Part shown: piece after piece, positions 52,564 through 61,694 of the stretch
Numbering within the stretch: the stretch's first letter is position 1
How the letters are laid out: each line of letters starts with the position of its first letter
Source of the DNA: Actinocorallia populi
GTDB taxonomy: Bacteria; Actinomycetota; Actinomycetes; Streptosporangiales; Streptosporangiaceae
Assembly (NCBI RefSeq): GCF_002995495.1
Contig: NZ_PVZV01000002.1
Location: 992,001-1,056,000 of the forward strand
DNA: 64,000 nucleotides
Reading direction: 5' to 3'
Notes under the pieces: model-generated
Told to the model about the DNA's origin: nothing
What the model saw: the letters and a program-made list of their open reading frames with translations, nothing else
The model's database searches: none
Program-made: the position numbers and the translations under genes

Positions 52564-53416
52564 AGTTCCGCCGGACCCTCTCGAGGGTCTCGGTGCGCTT
52601 CTCCGGCTCCCGGGCCGCCCAGCCCTGCTCGTGGAGCCTCTTCAGCTCCTTGCGCAGGACGCGTTTCACCTTCCTGGAGTCACTCCACGTCCCGACCCTC
52701 CCGACCTTCGCGACGAACTCCTCCTCCGGGTCGGGGCCGCGCAGGATCTCCAGCATCCGACCGAGCGCGGCCTGGTCGCCGAGGGAGACCAGCCGGGACA
52801 GCGCGCTCCCGCAGACCGCCGGATCGGGGGAGTCCAGCAGGCGCGGCAGCAGGGCGTCGATCTGCGGCTGCGGGTCGAAGGACCACACCAGCCTCTCGGC
52901 GGCCTCGAGCCGCACCTGGCGCGCCGGATGCTCCAGCAGGTCCGTCAGCACGGCGATGACGCGCTCGCGGGTGACGGGGTTGAAACCGCGCCACATGTGC
53001 ATGTGGGCCAGCGAGTACAGGATGCCCGCCGCCGCCTCGGGGACCTGGTTCCGCAGGATCCACAGGTACTCCTCCAGCACCCGCTCGCCCAGCCGGGCGT
53101 CGTCGATGGAATCGAGTACCGCCACCGCGCCGACGACCACCCCCGGGTGGGGATGGCGGAGGAAGACGATGACCTCGTCGGCGGCCTCGAACACCGCGAA
53201 GAACTCGTAGGTGTCGAGCAGGACCTCCAGGACGGCCGGGTCGTGCCGCCACCGGGGGAACAACGCGCGCAGGAACGGCTCGAGCGCGGGATCGTCCTCG
53301 TTGCTCAGGGCGTCGATCGCGGCCATGGCCTGCCGCGGGTCATCGCTCCGGCAGGCGGTCAGGACCTCCTGGAAATGCGGGTTCCGCGTTTTCAGGGGAA
53401 GTTTCTGGGCGTCCAC
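52529..53416 (-). CDS. HEAT-like repeat protein
   Basis: A 295-residue all-helical protein with repeated helix pairs, such as PGVVVGAVAVLDSID, RQVRLEAAERLVWSFD and PAVCGSALSRLVSLGD, and a basic Trp-rich C-terminus (DWLGWLWW). HEAT solenoids bind proteins. No catalytic residues were seen. The C-terminal codons overlap the WYL gene on the other strand. Confidence 0.75.
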   Translation of the reverse strand: MDAQKLPLKTRNPHFQEVLTACRSDDPRQAMAAIDALSNEDDPALEPFLRALFPRWRHDPAVLEVLLDTYEFFAVFEAADEVIVFLRHPHPGVVVGAVAVLDSIDDARLGERVLEEYLWILRNQVPEAAAGILYSLAHMHMWRGFNPVTRERVIAVLTDLLEHPARQVRLEAAERLVWSFDPQPQIDALLPRLLDSPDPAVCGSALSRLVSLGDQAALGRMLEILRGPDPEEEFVAKVGRVGTWSDSRKVKRVLRKELKRLHEQGWAAREPEKRTETLERVRRNFKRDWLGWLWW

Positions 53417-53482
53417 ACGTCACCTTCGTCTCGGGTCCGGTGGCGGGGGACGTCCCGTATGACGCGTACCGCGCGACGGAGG

Positions 53483-53524
53483 TTCCCGCGCGGCCCGGGG
53501 GAGAGAGTCCGGGCCGCGCGGGAA
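53483..53524 (-). terminator. Terminator hairpin after the lipid-transfer thiolase gene
   Basis: A perfect 16-bp inverted repeat (53483-53498 and 53509-53524) with a ten-base loop, eight bases after the stop of the minus-strand thiolase-like gene. Confidence 0.8.
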
Positions 53525-53531
53525 GACGGGG

Positions 53532-54725
53532 TCAGCGGACGGGCCGCTTGTAGACCGCGACGGCGCAGGCGCTGCCGAGGCCGATGTTGTGCTGCAGGGC
53601 GACCTGCGCGCCCTCGACCTGGCGGGCGTCGGCCTTGCCGCGCAGCTGCCAGGTCAGCTCGGCGCACTGGGCGATGCCGGTCGCGCCCAGCGGGTGGCCC
53701 TTGGAGATGAGGCCGCCGGAGGGGTTGACGACCCACTTGCCGCCGTAGGTGGTGGCCTGGGCGTCGATGAGCTTGTGCGCCTCGCCGATCCCGGCCATGC
53801 CCAGCGCCTCGTAGGTGATGAGCTCGTTGGCGCTGAAGCAGTCGTGCAGCTCGATGACGTCGACGTCGTCGATGGAGACCTCGGCCTCGTCCATGGCCTT
53901 CTTCGCCGCCCGCTGGGAGCAGCCGAAGCCGACCACGTTGATGGAGGACTTGTCCTCGAAGCTGTCGGGGGTGTCGGTGGAGATGTACTGGCCGGCGATC
54001 TCGATCGCCCGGTCCCACAGGTCGTGCTCGTCGACGAACCGCTCGCTCGCCACGATCGCGGCGGCGGCGCCGTCGGAGGTGGGGGAGCACTGCAGCTTGG
54101 TCAGCGGCTCGAAGATCATCGGAGCGTTCTGGATCTGCTCCAGGGTGTACTCGTCCTGGAACTGGGCGTAGGGGTTGTTGGTGGAGTGCTTGTGGTTCTT
54201 CCACCCGATCCACGCGAAGTGCTCGAGCTTGGAGCCGTACTTCTCCATGTGCTCGCGGCCGGCGTTGCCGAACATCTGCGGCATCGGCGCCGCGGCCTCC
54301 CAGCCGCCGCGGCCCTCGACCATCGCCCGCAGGTGGTGGTCGATGATGGTGACCTTGGAGTTCTCCATGCCCGCGCCCAGCGAGCCCTTCTGCATCTTCT
54401 CCATGCCCAGGGCGAGCGTGCAGTCGGCCAGGCCGCCGCGGATCGCGTTGCGCGCCAGGAACAGCGCGGACGAGCCCGTCGCGCAGGCGTTGGCGACCGT
54501 CATCACCGGGATGCCGGTCATCCCCGTCTCGTACAGGGCGCGCTGGCCCATCGAGCCGTACATCGAACCGGCGTAGGCCTGCTCGACCTTGTCGTAGGCG
54601 ATCCCCGCGTCCGCCAGGGCCTTGCCCACGGCCTCCTTGGCCATGTCCGGGTACTCCCAGTCCCGGGAACCCGGCTTCTCGAACTTGGTCATCCCGACCC
54701 CGACCACGAACACCCGACCGGCCAT
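53532..54725 (-). CDS. Lipid-transfer/SCP2-type thiolase
   Basis: A 397-residue thiolase-fold protein with the nucleophile Cys in [23 protein letters not shown] and [11 protein letters not shown]. It resembles the actinobacterial lipid-transfer group (Ltp-like), thought to act on acyl-CoA or sterol side chains. No other beta-oxidation gene is adjacent, so the substrate is unknown. A hairpin ends the gene. Confidence 0.88.
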   Translation of the reverse strand: MAGRVFVVGVGMTKFEKPGSRDWEYPDMAKEAVGKALADAGIAYDKVEQAYAGSMYGSMGQRALYETGMTGIPVMTVANACATGSSALFLARNAIRGGLADCTLALGMEKMQKGSLGAGMENSKVTIIDHHLRAMVEGRGGWEAAAPMPQMFGNAGREHMEKYGSKLEHFAWIGWKNHKHSTNNPYAQFQDEYTLEQIQNAPMIFEPLTKLQCSPTSDGAAAAIVASERFVDEHDLWDRAIEIAGQYISTDTPDSFEDKSSINVVGFGCSQRAAKKAMDEAEVSIDDVDVIELHDCFSANELITYEALGMAGIGEAHKLIDAQATTYGGKWVVNPSGGLISKGHPLGATGIAQCAELTWQLRGKADARQVEGAQVALQHNIGLGSACAVAVYKRPVR

Positions 54726-54869
54726 GCGCTCACTCCTCGATTGCGGTCACCCGATCCCGAAACGGACTCGGCCACCGAGCATAGGGTTATAAGGAAGCAC
54801 TTGCTTGGTCGGGGTCCCGGCGGCCGGGACTACCGGCGGCGCCCGCCCGCGCCATAATCTGGCACGACC

Positions 54870-56594
54870 ATGGAACTCCCCCGGCGGCTCGGCCCGTACC
54901 GACCGCTGGAGCATCTCGGCTCCGGCGGGATGGGCGAGGTGTACCTGGCCCGCGCCCCCGACGGCACGCTCCTGGCGGTCAAGACGATCCGCGCCGACCT
55001 GCTGGACCGCCCCGCCCTGCGCGTCCGGATGCGCCGCGAGGCCGAGGCCCTCGCCCGGGTGCGCGGCGACCACCTGGCCGAACTCGTCGGCCACGACCTG
55101 GACGCCGACCCGCCGTATCTGGCCACCCGCTACGTCCAGGGCCGCTCGCTGAAGGACGTCGTCGCCGACGAGGGCCCGCTGCCGCCCGCCACGCTCTGGC
55201 GGCTCGCCGACGGCCTCGCCCGCGCCCTGGCGAGCGTGCACCGCGCCGGGTACCTGCACCGCGACCTGAAACCCGCCAACGTCATGCTGGACGACGGCTC
55301 ACCCGTCGTCATCGACTTCGGCATCAGCCACGCCCTCGACGAGACCCGCCTCACCCGCCACGGCCGCGCCAGCGGCACACCCGCCTACATGGCGCCCGAA
55401 CTCGTCGCGGAAGGACGCGCCGGGCCCGCGGGGGACGTCTACTCGTGGGCCGCGACGGTCACCCACGCCGCCACCGGCCGCGACGCCCAGTGGTCGGCCC
55501 TGCCGCCCGCGGCCCTCGCCCGCGTCCTTTTCTCCGCCGAGGACGTCTCCCAGGAGCTGCGCGACCTCCTGGACGCCGCCTTCGCCCCCGACCCCGCCGA
55601 CCGGCCCACGGCCGAAGACCTGCTGTCCCGCCTCGCGCCCCTCGCACCCGCGCGCGGTGCGGACCTGCACCTGGACCACCCGCACGACCCCGGCGCGACC
55701 TCGGTGACCCTCACCCTCCCGGGCCCCCGCCGCGTCACCCTCGAGCTTCCTCCCGGCACGGAACCGGGTGCGACCCTCTGCTTTCCGCACCAAGGACGTT
55801 CAGGACGCAACGGAGGGGAACCGGGGAGTCTCTATCTGCGCTTGGTCTCGCCGAAGAGTTCTCTGCATGAGGTAACCGAATCTGCCTCTGTGCGTTCGGA
55901 GAAGCGGCGATCCAAGCATATATTTTTGTTGATCCCGGTTTTGTTTGCTTTTGGGGCGTCCGTTTTCTTTTCTCAGATTTATTCTGCGACTGATGCCGAG
56001 AAGGAGGAAGGGGCGGAGAAGGCGCCTTCGGTTACCGTAAGGCCGTCGGTTCTGTATGCGCGCGTTCCGAAGAGCTGTCAGCTCTTGGATCTGGCCAGCG
56101 TGCAGGGCCTCGTGCCAGGGGCTAAAATTCCGGTTCCGAGTAGAGAAACCGCCCGATTGAGTTCCTGTGACATATACGCAGGGGGGCGAGGGCTGCATAT
56201 CCGCTTGTCTGCTGTTGGGGTGGAGCCTTATGCGGGAGCGCTTGAAGAGGCTGAACGCATCTTCCAACTGGGCTTGGACGACGTTGAAGAGAGCCCCTAC
56301 TCGCAGGTGGTATCTAGAGACCTTGGCCTGGGTGACCGATCATTCTCTTATATGAGTAGAGAAGGGCCGACCCCTTCTGGAGCGAATCCAGATTCTGCTG
56401 GTAGCGACTATGAGATTATGGGGATAGAAGCGCTCGTTGGAAACGTTGGCGTGAAAGTGATTCTTTATAAGGAATCGAAAGGGCATGTTATGGCCGCAAG
56501 CCAAGAAATGCTGCGAGAGCGCCTTAGGGGATTGGCCGGTGAGGTTGTCGCTGACTTTCCGGGCCAGGCAGTAGAGGTGACCCGTGTTCCTTGA
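54870..56594 (+). CDS. Ser/Thr kinase with DnaJ-like segment and AT-richer extracellular domain
   Basis: A 574-residue membrane kinase. Kinase domain about 8-262: GSGGMGEVYLA, LAVKTI, HRDLKPANVML, VIDFGIS, GTPAYMAPE. Then a stretch (about 278-325) with VTLELPPGTEPGATLCFPHQG and GSLYLRLVS that resembles the DnaJ C-terminal domain. One helix (about 350-368) and an extracellular region with SCQLLDLASVQGLVPG and SSCDIYAG, like DUF3558 lipoproteins, follow. From about 55860 the base composition falls from over 70% GC to roughly half. TAATCT nine bases before the ATG suggests a very short leader. Confidence 0.88.
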   Translation: MELPRRLGPYRPLEHLGSGGMGEVYLARAPDGTLLAVKTIRADLLDRPALRVRMRREAEALARVRGDHLAELVGHDLDADPPYLATRYVQGRSLKDVVADEGPLPPATLWRLADGLARALASVHRAGYLHRDLKPANVMLDDGSPVVIDFGISHALDETRLTRHGRASGTPAYMAPELVAEGRAGPAGDVYSWAATVTHAATGRDAQWSALPPAALARVLFSAEDVSQELRDLLDAAFAPDPADRPTAEDLLSRLAPLAPARGADLHLDHPHDPGATSVTLTLPGPRRVTLELPPGTEPGATLCFPHQGRSGRNGGEPGSLYLRLVSPKSSLHEVTESASVRSEKRRSKHIFLLIPVLFAFGASVFFSQIYSATDAEKEEGAEKAPSVTVRPSVLYARVPKSCQLLDLASVQGLVPGAKIPVPSRETARLSSCDIYAGGRGLHIRLSAVGVEPYAGALEEAERIFQLGLDDVEESPYSQVVSRDLGLGDRSFSYMSREGPTPSGANPDSAGSDYEIMGIEALVGNVGVKVILYKESKGHVMAASQEMLRERLRGLAGEVVADFPGQAVEVTRVP

Positions 56595-56600
56595 CTGAAC

Positions 56601-57653
56601 TCAGACGCGGCGGGCAGTGGCGGCGACGGTGAGGTCGGTGAGAGCAACGCGAGCCTCGTCGGTGATCTGAACCTCGCCGAGGGCCTTGTACGCCTCAGAA
56701 GCGAAGTCCTCGATGAGGGATTCGCAGCTTTCCAGCGCCTTGGTCTCCACGAGGATCGCGCGCAGCCTCTCCACCCCTTCGAGGTCGAGCGCGGGGTCAC
56801 CGAGGTGCTCGTCGAGGACTTCACGCTGAGTTGCGTCGGCCTCCTGGTAGGCCAGGGCGATCAGCGCGGTGCGCTTGCCCTCGCGGAGGTCGTCACCGGC
56901 GGGCTTGCCCGTCTCAGCCGGGTCGCCGAAGACACCGAGGACGTCGTCGCGGAGCTGGAAGGCCGCGCCCAGGGGCAGGCCGTAGGCGGACAGCGCGTCG
57001 AGGTGCTCCTGGGAGGCCCCGGCCATGGCCGCGCCCAGGTGGAGCGGACGCTCGATCGTGTACTTGGCGCTCTTGTACTTGACCACCCGCAGGGCGGACT
57101 CGACGTCGCCGGTGCCGCGCGCCTGCTCGAGCATGTCGAGGTACTGGCCGCACATGACCTCGGAGCGCATGATGTCGTAGATCGGGCGCCCGGCGCTCAG
57201 CGCCTCCTGGGGGAGGCCGCTGCTGTCGAACATCTCGCCGCACCAGGACAGGGCGAGGTCGCCGAGCAGGATCGCGGCGCCGGTGCCGAAGGCCTCGGCT
57301 CCGCCGGGCCAGCCCTCACTGCGGTGCATGGCCTCGAACTTGCGGTGGGCCGCCGGCTGGCCGCGCCGGGTGTCGCTGCCGTCCATGACGTCGTCGTGGA
57401 TCAGGGCGCTGGCCTGGAGGAGCTCCAGGGAGGCGGCGGCCGTCAGGGCCTCCGGGCGGTCCGCGCCGCCCGCTCCGCGCCAGCCCCAGTAGCAGAAGGC
57501 CGGACGCAGGCGCTTCCCACCGGACAACAGGGAGTCCAGGGCCCCGAGCAGGGGAGCGAGGTCCTCGGTGATCGCGAGCAGAACGGGACGCTGCCGATCA
57601 ACGAAGGCGTAAAGGGCCTCATCGACCTCTTTGCGGACACGGCTCGAAGTCAT
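56601..57653 (-). CDS. Polyprenyl (geranylgeranyl-type) diphosphate synthase
   Basis: An all-helical trans-prenyltransferase of about 350 residues with the first Asp-rich motif DDVMDGSDTRRG, second motif QLRDDVLGVFGDP and GGKRLRP near the start. It elongates allylic diphosphates with isopentenyl diphosphate; chain length cannot be fixed from sequence alone. The locus matches M. tuberculosis idsA2 (Rv2173). Start MTSSRVRKEVDEAL at 57653 was chosen; the longer frame is not supported by composition. Confidence 0.9.
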   Translation of the reverse strand: MTSSRVRKEVDEALYAFVDRQRPVLLAITEDLAPLLGALDSLLSGGKRLRPAFCYWGWRGAGGADRPEALTAAASLELLQASALIHDDVMDGSDTRRGQPAAHRKFEAMHRSEGWPGGAEAFGTGAAILLGDLALSWCGEMFDSSGLPQEALSAGRPIYDIMRSEVMCGQYLDMLEQARGTGDVESALRVVKYKSAKYTIERPLHLGAAMAGASQEHLDALSAYGLPLGAAFQLRDDVLGVFGDPAETGKPAGDDLREGKRTALIALAYQEADATQREVLDEHLGDPALDLEGVERLRAILVETKALESCESLIEDFASEAYKALGEVQITDEARVALTDLTVAATARRV

Positions 57654-57748
57654 GCGCGCCAGCCTAATGGCGAACGATCGATTTCTGTACCTTTGGGTGT
57701 TCTGTTGTTTCTCTGCTCCCGGCCATCTCATGTCGCGCACGGGGTCGG

Positions 57749-57754
57749 TAATGT
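57749..57754 (+). promoter_or_regulatory. -10 box of a probable leaderless metF promoter
   Basis: TAATGT ends six bases before the metF ATG. No Shine-Dalgarno is seen, consistent with a leaderless message. Confidence 0.5.
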
Positions 57755-57760
57755 TCTCCC

Positions 57761-58666
57761 ATGACCTCCGCGCGCCCCTCCATCCGTGAGCTCCTCGCCA
57801 CGGGCGAGAAGTCCTTCTCTTTCGAGTTTCTCCCACCGAAGACGGAGCAGGGAGCGATCAACCTGTGGCGGAGCATCCGTGAGCTGGAGGCGCTCCGGCC
57901 CACGTTCGTCTCGGTGACCTACGGGGCCGGAGGGTCGACCCGCGACACCACGGTGGAGATCGTGGAGCGGGTCGTGACCGACACCACGCTCACCCCTGTG
58001 GCGCATTTCACAGCGGTGGACCACTCGGTCGCCGAGATCCGCCAGCTGATCGGCCGGTTCGCCTCTGTGGGCGTGACCAACCTCCTGGCTCTGAGGGGAG
58101 ACCCGCCCGGCAACCCCATGGGCGAGTGGGTCCGCCATCCCGAAGGCCTGGAGTACGCCGAGGAACTGGTGCGGATGATCAGGGCCTGCGGCGACTTCTG
58201 CGTGGGTGTCGCGGCCTTCCCCTACAAGCACCCGCGTTCCCCTGACATCGAGACCGACACCCGTCGCTTCGTGGAGAAGTGCAGGGCCGGTGCCGACTAC
58301 GCGATCACCCAGATGTTCTTCAAGGCCGAGGACTACTTCCGGCTGAGGGACCGGGTGGCGGCGCAGGGCTGTGACATCCCGATCCTGCCGGGGATCATGC
58401 CCGTGACCAAGCTCAGCACGATCGAACGCTCCGAGCAGCTCTCCGGTGCGCCCTTCCCGCCCGAGTTGGCCGAGCGGTTCCACGCCGTGGCGGACGACCC
58501 GGAGGCGCTGCGACAGCTGGGAATCGAGCACTGCGCGGAACTCTGCCAGGAGTTGCTGGACGCCGACGCACCCGGCATCCACTTCATCACGATGAACCGT
58601 TCGACCGCGACGCGTGAGGTCTTCGGCCTGCTGGGCGCGAAGGCCGCGTCAGCCGCCGGTTTCTAG
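57761..58666 (+). CDS. metF: Methylenetetrahydrofolate reductase
   Basis: A 301-residue flavin-dependent TIM-barrel enzyme that makes 5-methyltetrahydrofolate for methionine synthesis. Motifs: SFEFLPPKTEQG, SVTYGAGGSTRD (substrate Thr and Gly-rich loop), LLALRGDPPG, DYAITQMFF and PILPGIMPVT. Position next to the prenyl synthase gene agrees with M. tuberculosis Rv2172c, but the full set of motifs here fits a true MetF. Confidence 0.95.
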   Translation: MTSARPSIRELLATGEKSFSFEFLPPKTEQGAINLWRSIRELEALRPTFVSVTYGAGGSTRDTTVEIVERVVTDTTLTPVAHFTAVDHSVAEIRQLIGRFASVGVTNLLALRGDPPGNPMGEWVRHPEGLEYAEELVRMIRACGDFCVGVAAFPYKHPRSPDIETDTRRFVEKCRAGADYAITQMFFKAEDYFRLRDRVAAQGCDIPILPGIMPVTKLSTIERSEQLSGAPFPPELAERFHAVADDPEALRQLGIEHCAELCQELLDADAPGIHFITMNRSTATREVFGLLGAKAASAAGF

Positions 58667-58719
58667 GGCCACCACCACCGGAGCCGGAGGCCGCTGAACG
58701 AAGGACTTGGGGAGGCTCT

Positions 58720-59319
58720 TCACTGCGGCTTGGAGCTTTCGGTGAGCGGAACTCTGACGAGGGGGAGCGGAGCGCCCATCACCGCGTAGGGCGGGCCGCC
58801 GCCGGGGAACTCGAAAGAACTGAGCAGATCGGCGAATCCGACGGACCGGTAGAGCCGGTGAGCCGGGGTCTCCGGCCTCCGGTCCAGCGTGGAGAGCACG
58901 ACCGTGCTCTCGGGGCGGCCCTCGCACAGGGTGTCCAGAAGCCTCCGGCCCAGTCCCATGCCCTGGTAGTCGGGGTGGACGTGAAGTTCGGCCACTTCGT
59001 AGGAATCGCCGAGCCAATGCTCGGCGTAATCACGGCCGTTTCTGGCGTACAGCTCGGATGTGACGACGTCGTGCCACCACTGCCCGGCCGAGCCGTGGAA
59101 CCCGTAGATGAAGCCGACGACCGTACTGCCCAGGGCACGGCGGCGCTCCACGACGAAGGCCCGGAAACCGGGATGGTTCGCGTGCCGCTGCATGATCGCC
59201 TGACGTCCGGGGAGCTGGCTCCTCGGCGGGTTCATCGCGGCGATGTACACCTCGATCAGGGCGGTGAGCATGCGCCGGAAGGTCTTGACATCGATCTCAC
59301 GAAGAGCGGGCTCTCTCAC
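58720..59319 (-). CDS. GNAT-family N-acetyltransferase
   Basis: A 199-residue acetyltransferase, with acetyl-CoA loop HPDYQGMGLGRRLLDTL, VAELHVH before it, and HRLYRSVGFADL after. Substrate unknown. GTG 59319 gives a normal-length protein; the longer open frame upstream overlaps the WXG-like gene and reads as out-of-frame sequence there. Confidence 0.82.
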   Translation of the reverse strand: MREPALREIDVKTFRRMLTALIEVYIAAMNPPRSQLPGRQAIMQRHANHPGFRAFVVERRRALGSTVVGFIYGFHGSAGQWWHDVVTSELYARNGRDYAEHWLGDSYEVAELHVHPDYQGMGLGRRLLDTLCEGRPESTVVLSTLDRRPETPAHRLYRSVGFADLLSSFEFPGGGPPYAVMGAPLPLVRVPLTESSKPQ

Positions 59320-59353
59320 CCACCCCAGACTAAGCCCGGACGCTCGCCTGCGG

Positions 59354-59686
59354 TCAACCGGTTGGCAAGCTTCGTTCGGTAGCGGTGAGTTTTTCGTATA
59401 TGCCCCAGAGGATCGCGTCAGATGCTTTCCGTATGTCCTTCTGCCCCTTGAGCAAGCCGTCATTCCATGTACGAGCCTCTGGGCCAAGCCAAGCGTCTGT
59501 CGCGTTGAAGGTTCGCACCGCAGGATTGAACGCATCCCGCATCTGATCGATGCTTTCGTAGGCAGCGCTGTAGCGCTGGAACAGCTCGCGGTAGGCCGGG
59601 TTGGGAACGCTCCCCGGTGGTGCCGTGGCCGGGGTGTAAGGCGGGGGAACGCTCCCCGGGGGCGGGGGAGCGGCAGGCATGCCCAT
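59354..59686 (-). CDS. WXG100-like small protein (second of a pair)
   Basis: A 110-residue protein with a Pro-rich N-terminus (PPPPGSVPPPYTPATAPPGS) and a helical hairpin with a WLG turn (AYRELFQRYSAAYESIDQM, DAWLGPEARTWNDGL). It begins two bases after the upstream gene's stop. No signal peptide, which fits export by a type VII (ESX) system as for WXG100 proteins. That assignment is tentative because no ESX machinery is in the window. Confidence 0.6.
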   Translation of the reverse strand: MGMPAAPPPPGSVPPPYTPATAPPGSVPNPAYRELFQRYSAAYESIDQMRDAFNPAVRTFNATDAWLGPEARTWNDGLLKGQKDIRKASDAILWGIYEKLTATERSLPTG

Positions 59687-59688
59687 GG

Positions 59689-60663
59689 TCAGCTCACTTT
59701 CGCCGCGGTGGTGAGTTTCGCGGGGCCGGCGACCGTCACGACGTCGTCCAGGCGGGGCGCCAGCGGGGTGGACTGGAGCACCTGGAGCACCTCGGCGCGG
59801 TTGCCGAGCTTGTCGGCCTCGCCCAGGAGCGCCGCCACCCACTGGGAGTCCATGTGGAACTGGTTGTTCGCCGTGGCGATGGACTGGGTGATCGCGTCCA
59901 GTCTCGCCTTGTCGCCCTCGGCGGCGTCGATCAGTTTGGCGACGCCCTCCGGCCCGAGCCGCTCGTAGTAGGCGGCCGTGTACTCCGGGTCCTTCGCGTG
60001 CGCGGTGAGGTTCTTCCAGACCCCGGTCGTGACCGGGGTGCCGCCCTGGAACGCGGTGCTGGTGGCGTACGCGTCGGTGACGGCGACCTTCACCGCCTCG
60101 CCGGTACTGGCGAAGCCGCCCAGATCGGAGCCGCTGCCGGGAGGAACGGCCGGTTCCGCCGGAACGTCGTTCTCGACAGGTTTGATGACGGGCTGGTCCT
60201 CCTGCCCCGCCCCGCCGTCGCCGCTGCCCACGGGCGTCGCCTGCGGGGGCCTGTCGTCGTTCTCCCCGGCGGGGGCGGCGGGCGCGGGATTGACGGTGTT
60301 CCCCGGCGTCTGCCCGTTGGCCTCGGTGAAGGCGTTGGTGTCGTTCTCGTCCGGGGCGGTAGGCCTGGTGTCGCGCCCCAGTTCGGGGGACGGCGGAGCG
60401 TTGACGTCCGGTTCCTCCCGTTGCGCCAGTGCGAGGCTCCGCCGCCGCGTCAGCATGCCGAGCTGGTCGGTGACCCACTGCTGGACGGCCCGCGCCTGCT
60501 GGTACCCGGCGGCCGACACCCCCGCCGGCGCCGGATTGGCGCGCAGCCACTGCTCGATGTCCCCGGCGGCCCGCTGGAGCTGCTGGACGACCTGCCCCAG
60601 CGCGGCCGGATCGATCCCGCGAAAGTTCGGGTCGCGGCTGGCCGGACCTGACCGCATGCTCAT
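59689..60663 (-). CDS. WXG100-like protein with long disordered linker (first of a pair)
   Basis: A 324-residue protein: N-terminal helical hairpin (DPAALGQVVQQLQRAAGDIE, QQARAVQQWVTDQLGML), a disordered Pro/Glu/Asn-rich linker (about 85-190), then a C-terminal helical domain (VWKNLTAHAKDPEYTAAYYE, LDAITQSIATANNQFHMDS). No catalytic motif. ATG 60663 follows GGGGAG by five bases. Probably a secreted ESX-type effector or structural partner; low confidence in function. Confidence 0.6.
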   Translation of the reverse strand: MSMRSGPASRDPNFRGIDPAALGQVVQQLQRAAGDIEQWLRANPAPAGVSAAGYQQARAVQQWVTDQLGMLTRRRSLALAQREEPDVNAPPSPELGRDTRPTAPDENDTNAFTEANGQTPGNTVNPAPAAPAGENDDRPPQATPVGSGDGGAGQEDQPVIKPVENDVPAEPAVPPGSGSDLGGFASTGEAVKVAVTDAYATSTAFQGGTPVTTGVWKNLTAHAKDPEYTAAYYERLGPEGVAKLIDAAEGDKARLDAITQSIATANNQFHMDSQWVAALLGEADKLGNRAEVLQVLQSTPLAPRLDDVVTVAGPAKLTTAAKVS

Positions 60664-60823
60664 CGGCACTCCCCGTTCCCGGATACCTCTCGTGATTTTT
60701 GTGTATCACAGGTCTTCCGGATACGTCTGCCATGTGCAGACGGAGAGTGAGATTTCCAGAAAAAGGAAAAGGCCGGAAGCGCCGCGCCGGTTCACCCGGC
60801 GGAACGCCCCGGCCCTCTCGGAC

Positions 60824-61171
60824 TCAGGAAAGCGCCTGCTCGATGGACTGCTCGTCCCGCGCCACGTACGCCCGCCCGTCGTCGGTGATGACGATCGGCC
60901 GCTGGATGAGCGAAGGATGCGTGGCCAGCGTCTCCACCCACAACTTCCGGTCCCGTTCGGCGTCCCGCAGCTTCAGCTCCTTGGCGAGCGGGTCGTCGAT
61001 CCGCGTGATGTCCCAGGGCTCGAGCCCCAGTTTGCCGAGCACATTCTCGATCTCCGCCGCGGTCGGCGTGTCCTCCAGATACCGCCGCTCCCGGACCTCC
61101 CGTCCCGCGTGGGCGAGTGCCTCCCGCGCCGCCCGACTTTTGGAACATTTCGGGTTGTGCCAGATCTCCAT
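60824..61171 (-). CDS. ArsC/Spx-like thioredoxin-fold protein
   Basis: A 115-residue ArsC-family protein with the active-site Cys in MEIWHNPKCSKSRAARE and the conserved Arg-Pro in SLIQRPIVIT. It may be a glutaredoxin-linked arsenate reductase, but no arsenic-resistance gene is nearby, so another thiol-redox role is possible. The gap to the next gene at 60664 holds a hairpin with arms CGCCGG and CCGGCG (60785-60801). Confidence 0.82.
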   Translation of the reverse strand: MEIWHNPKCSKSRAAREALAHAGREVRERRYLEDTPTAAEIENVLGKLGLEPWDITRIDDPLAKELKLRDAERDRKLWVETLATHPSLIQRPIVITDDGRAYVARDEQSIEQALS

Positions 61172-61266
61172 ACTTCGACTCTAACTCTGCCCCCTCCCGT
61201 CCACGGCGGGCACGGGTGGACCCGGGCCTTCGCCCACCGCCCGGAACGGCCGCGCCGGAATCCGGC

Positions 61267-61569
61267 TCAGGCGATCTTGAGGTGCCGGCCGTCTATCTCG
61301 ATGGCGATGTCCAAGGCGCCGCCCAGCGCTTCGGCGTAGGACGCCAGGGTCGACACCCGGACCACGTCCAGAGTCCCTGTTTCGATGGCCGACACCCGCC
61401 GCTGGCTCACGCCCATGCGTTCGGCCACTTCGCGCTGCGTCAATCCGAGGCGCTTGCGGATTTCACCCAGCCGCAGTCCGACCAGCCGCCGGGCCGCCCG
61501 CCGTTCGATCTCCTCGATCTCGCCGGGCTCGTCGAAGATCTCCGCAAGCGCGGAGTCGTCCGGCTTCAT
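61267..61569 (-). CDS. XRE-family transcriptional regulator, antitoxin-like
   Basis: A 100-residue protein with a helix-turn-helix (LTQREVAERMGVSQRRVSAIE) in the middle and a beta-type tail with ALDIAIEIDGRHLKIA. Short regulators like this pair with RelE/HigB-type toxins encoded just upstream. Its ATG overlaps by 4 bp the end of an incomplete upstream frame. Confidence 0.85.
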   Translation of the reverse strand: MKPDDSALAEIFDEPGEIEEIERRAARRLVGLRLGEIRKRLGLTQREVAERMGVSQRRVSAIETGTLDVVRVSTLASYAEALGGALDIAIEIDGRHLKIA

Positions 61570-61694
61570 CTCGCCTCCTGCTGCTCCTGCTCCTGCTCCT
61601 GTAGCCATGCGCGGTACCGCTCGGCCGCGATGGCCACCAGTTCTGTAGAGAACTTCTCACTGCTGACACCGCGCTTGTCACCGCAGGCCGGCAA
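61566..61694 (-). pseudogene. Remnant of the gene upstream of the XRE regulator
   Basis: The frame that overlaps the XRE start (ATGA) runs back for only 42 codons to a TTG at 61694, with a stop two codons earlier. It ends FSTELVAIAAERYRAWLQ then a run of Gln-Glu repeats from CAGGAG triplets (61572-61607). Translational coupling to a regulator suggests this is the 3' end of a toxin-type gene that lost its 5' part. It may still be translated as a short peptide. Confidence 0.45.

Noticed and set aside
56657-57836. Long N-terminal version of the prenyl synthase starting at 57836
   Set aside because: The extra 61 residues run into the metF promoter and first codons, and the family starts near the MTSSRVRKEVDEAL position.
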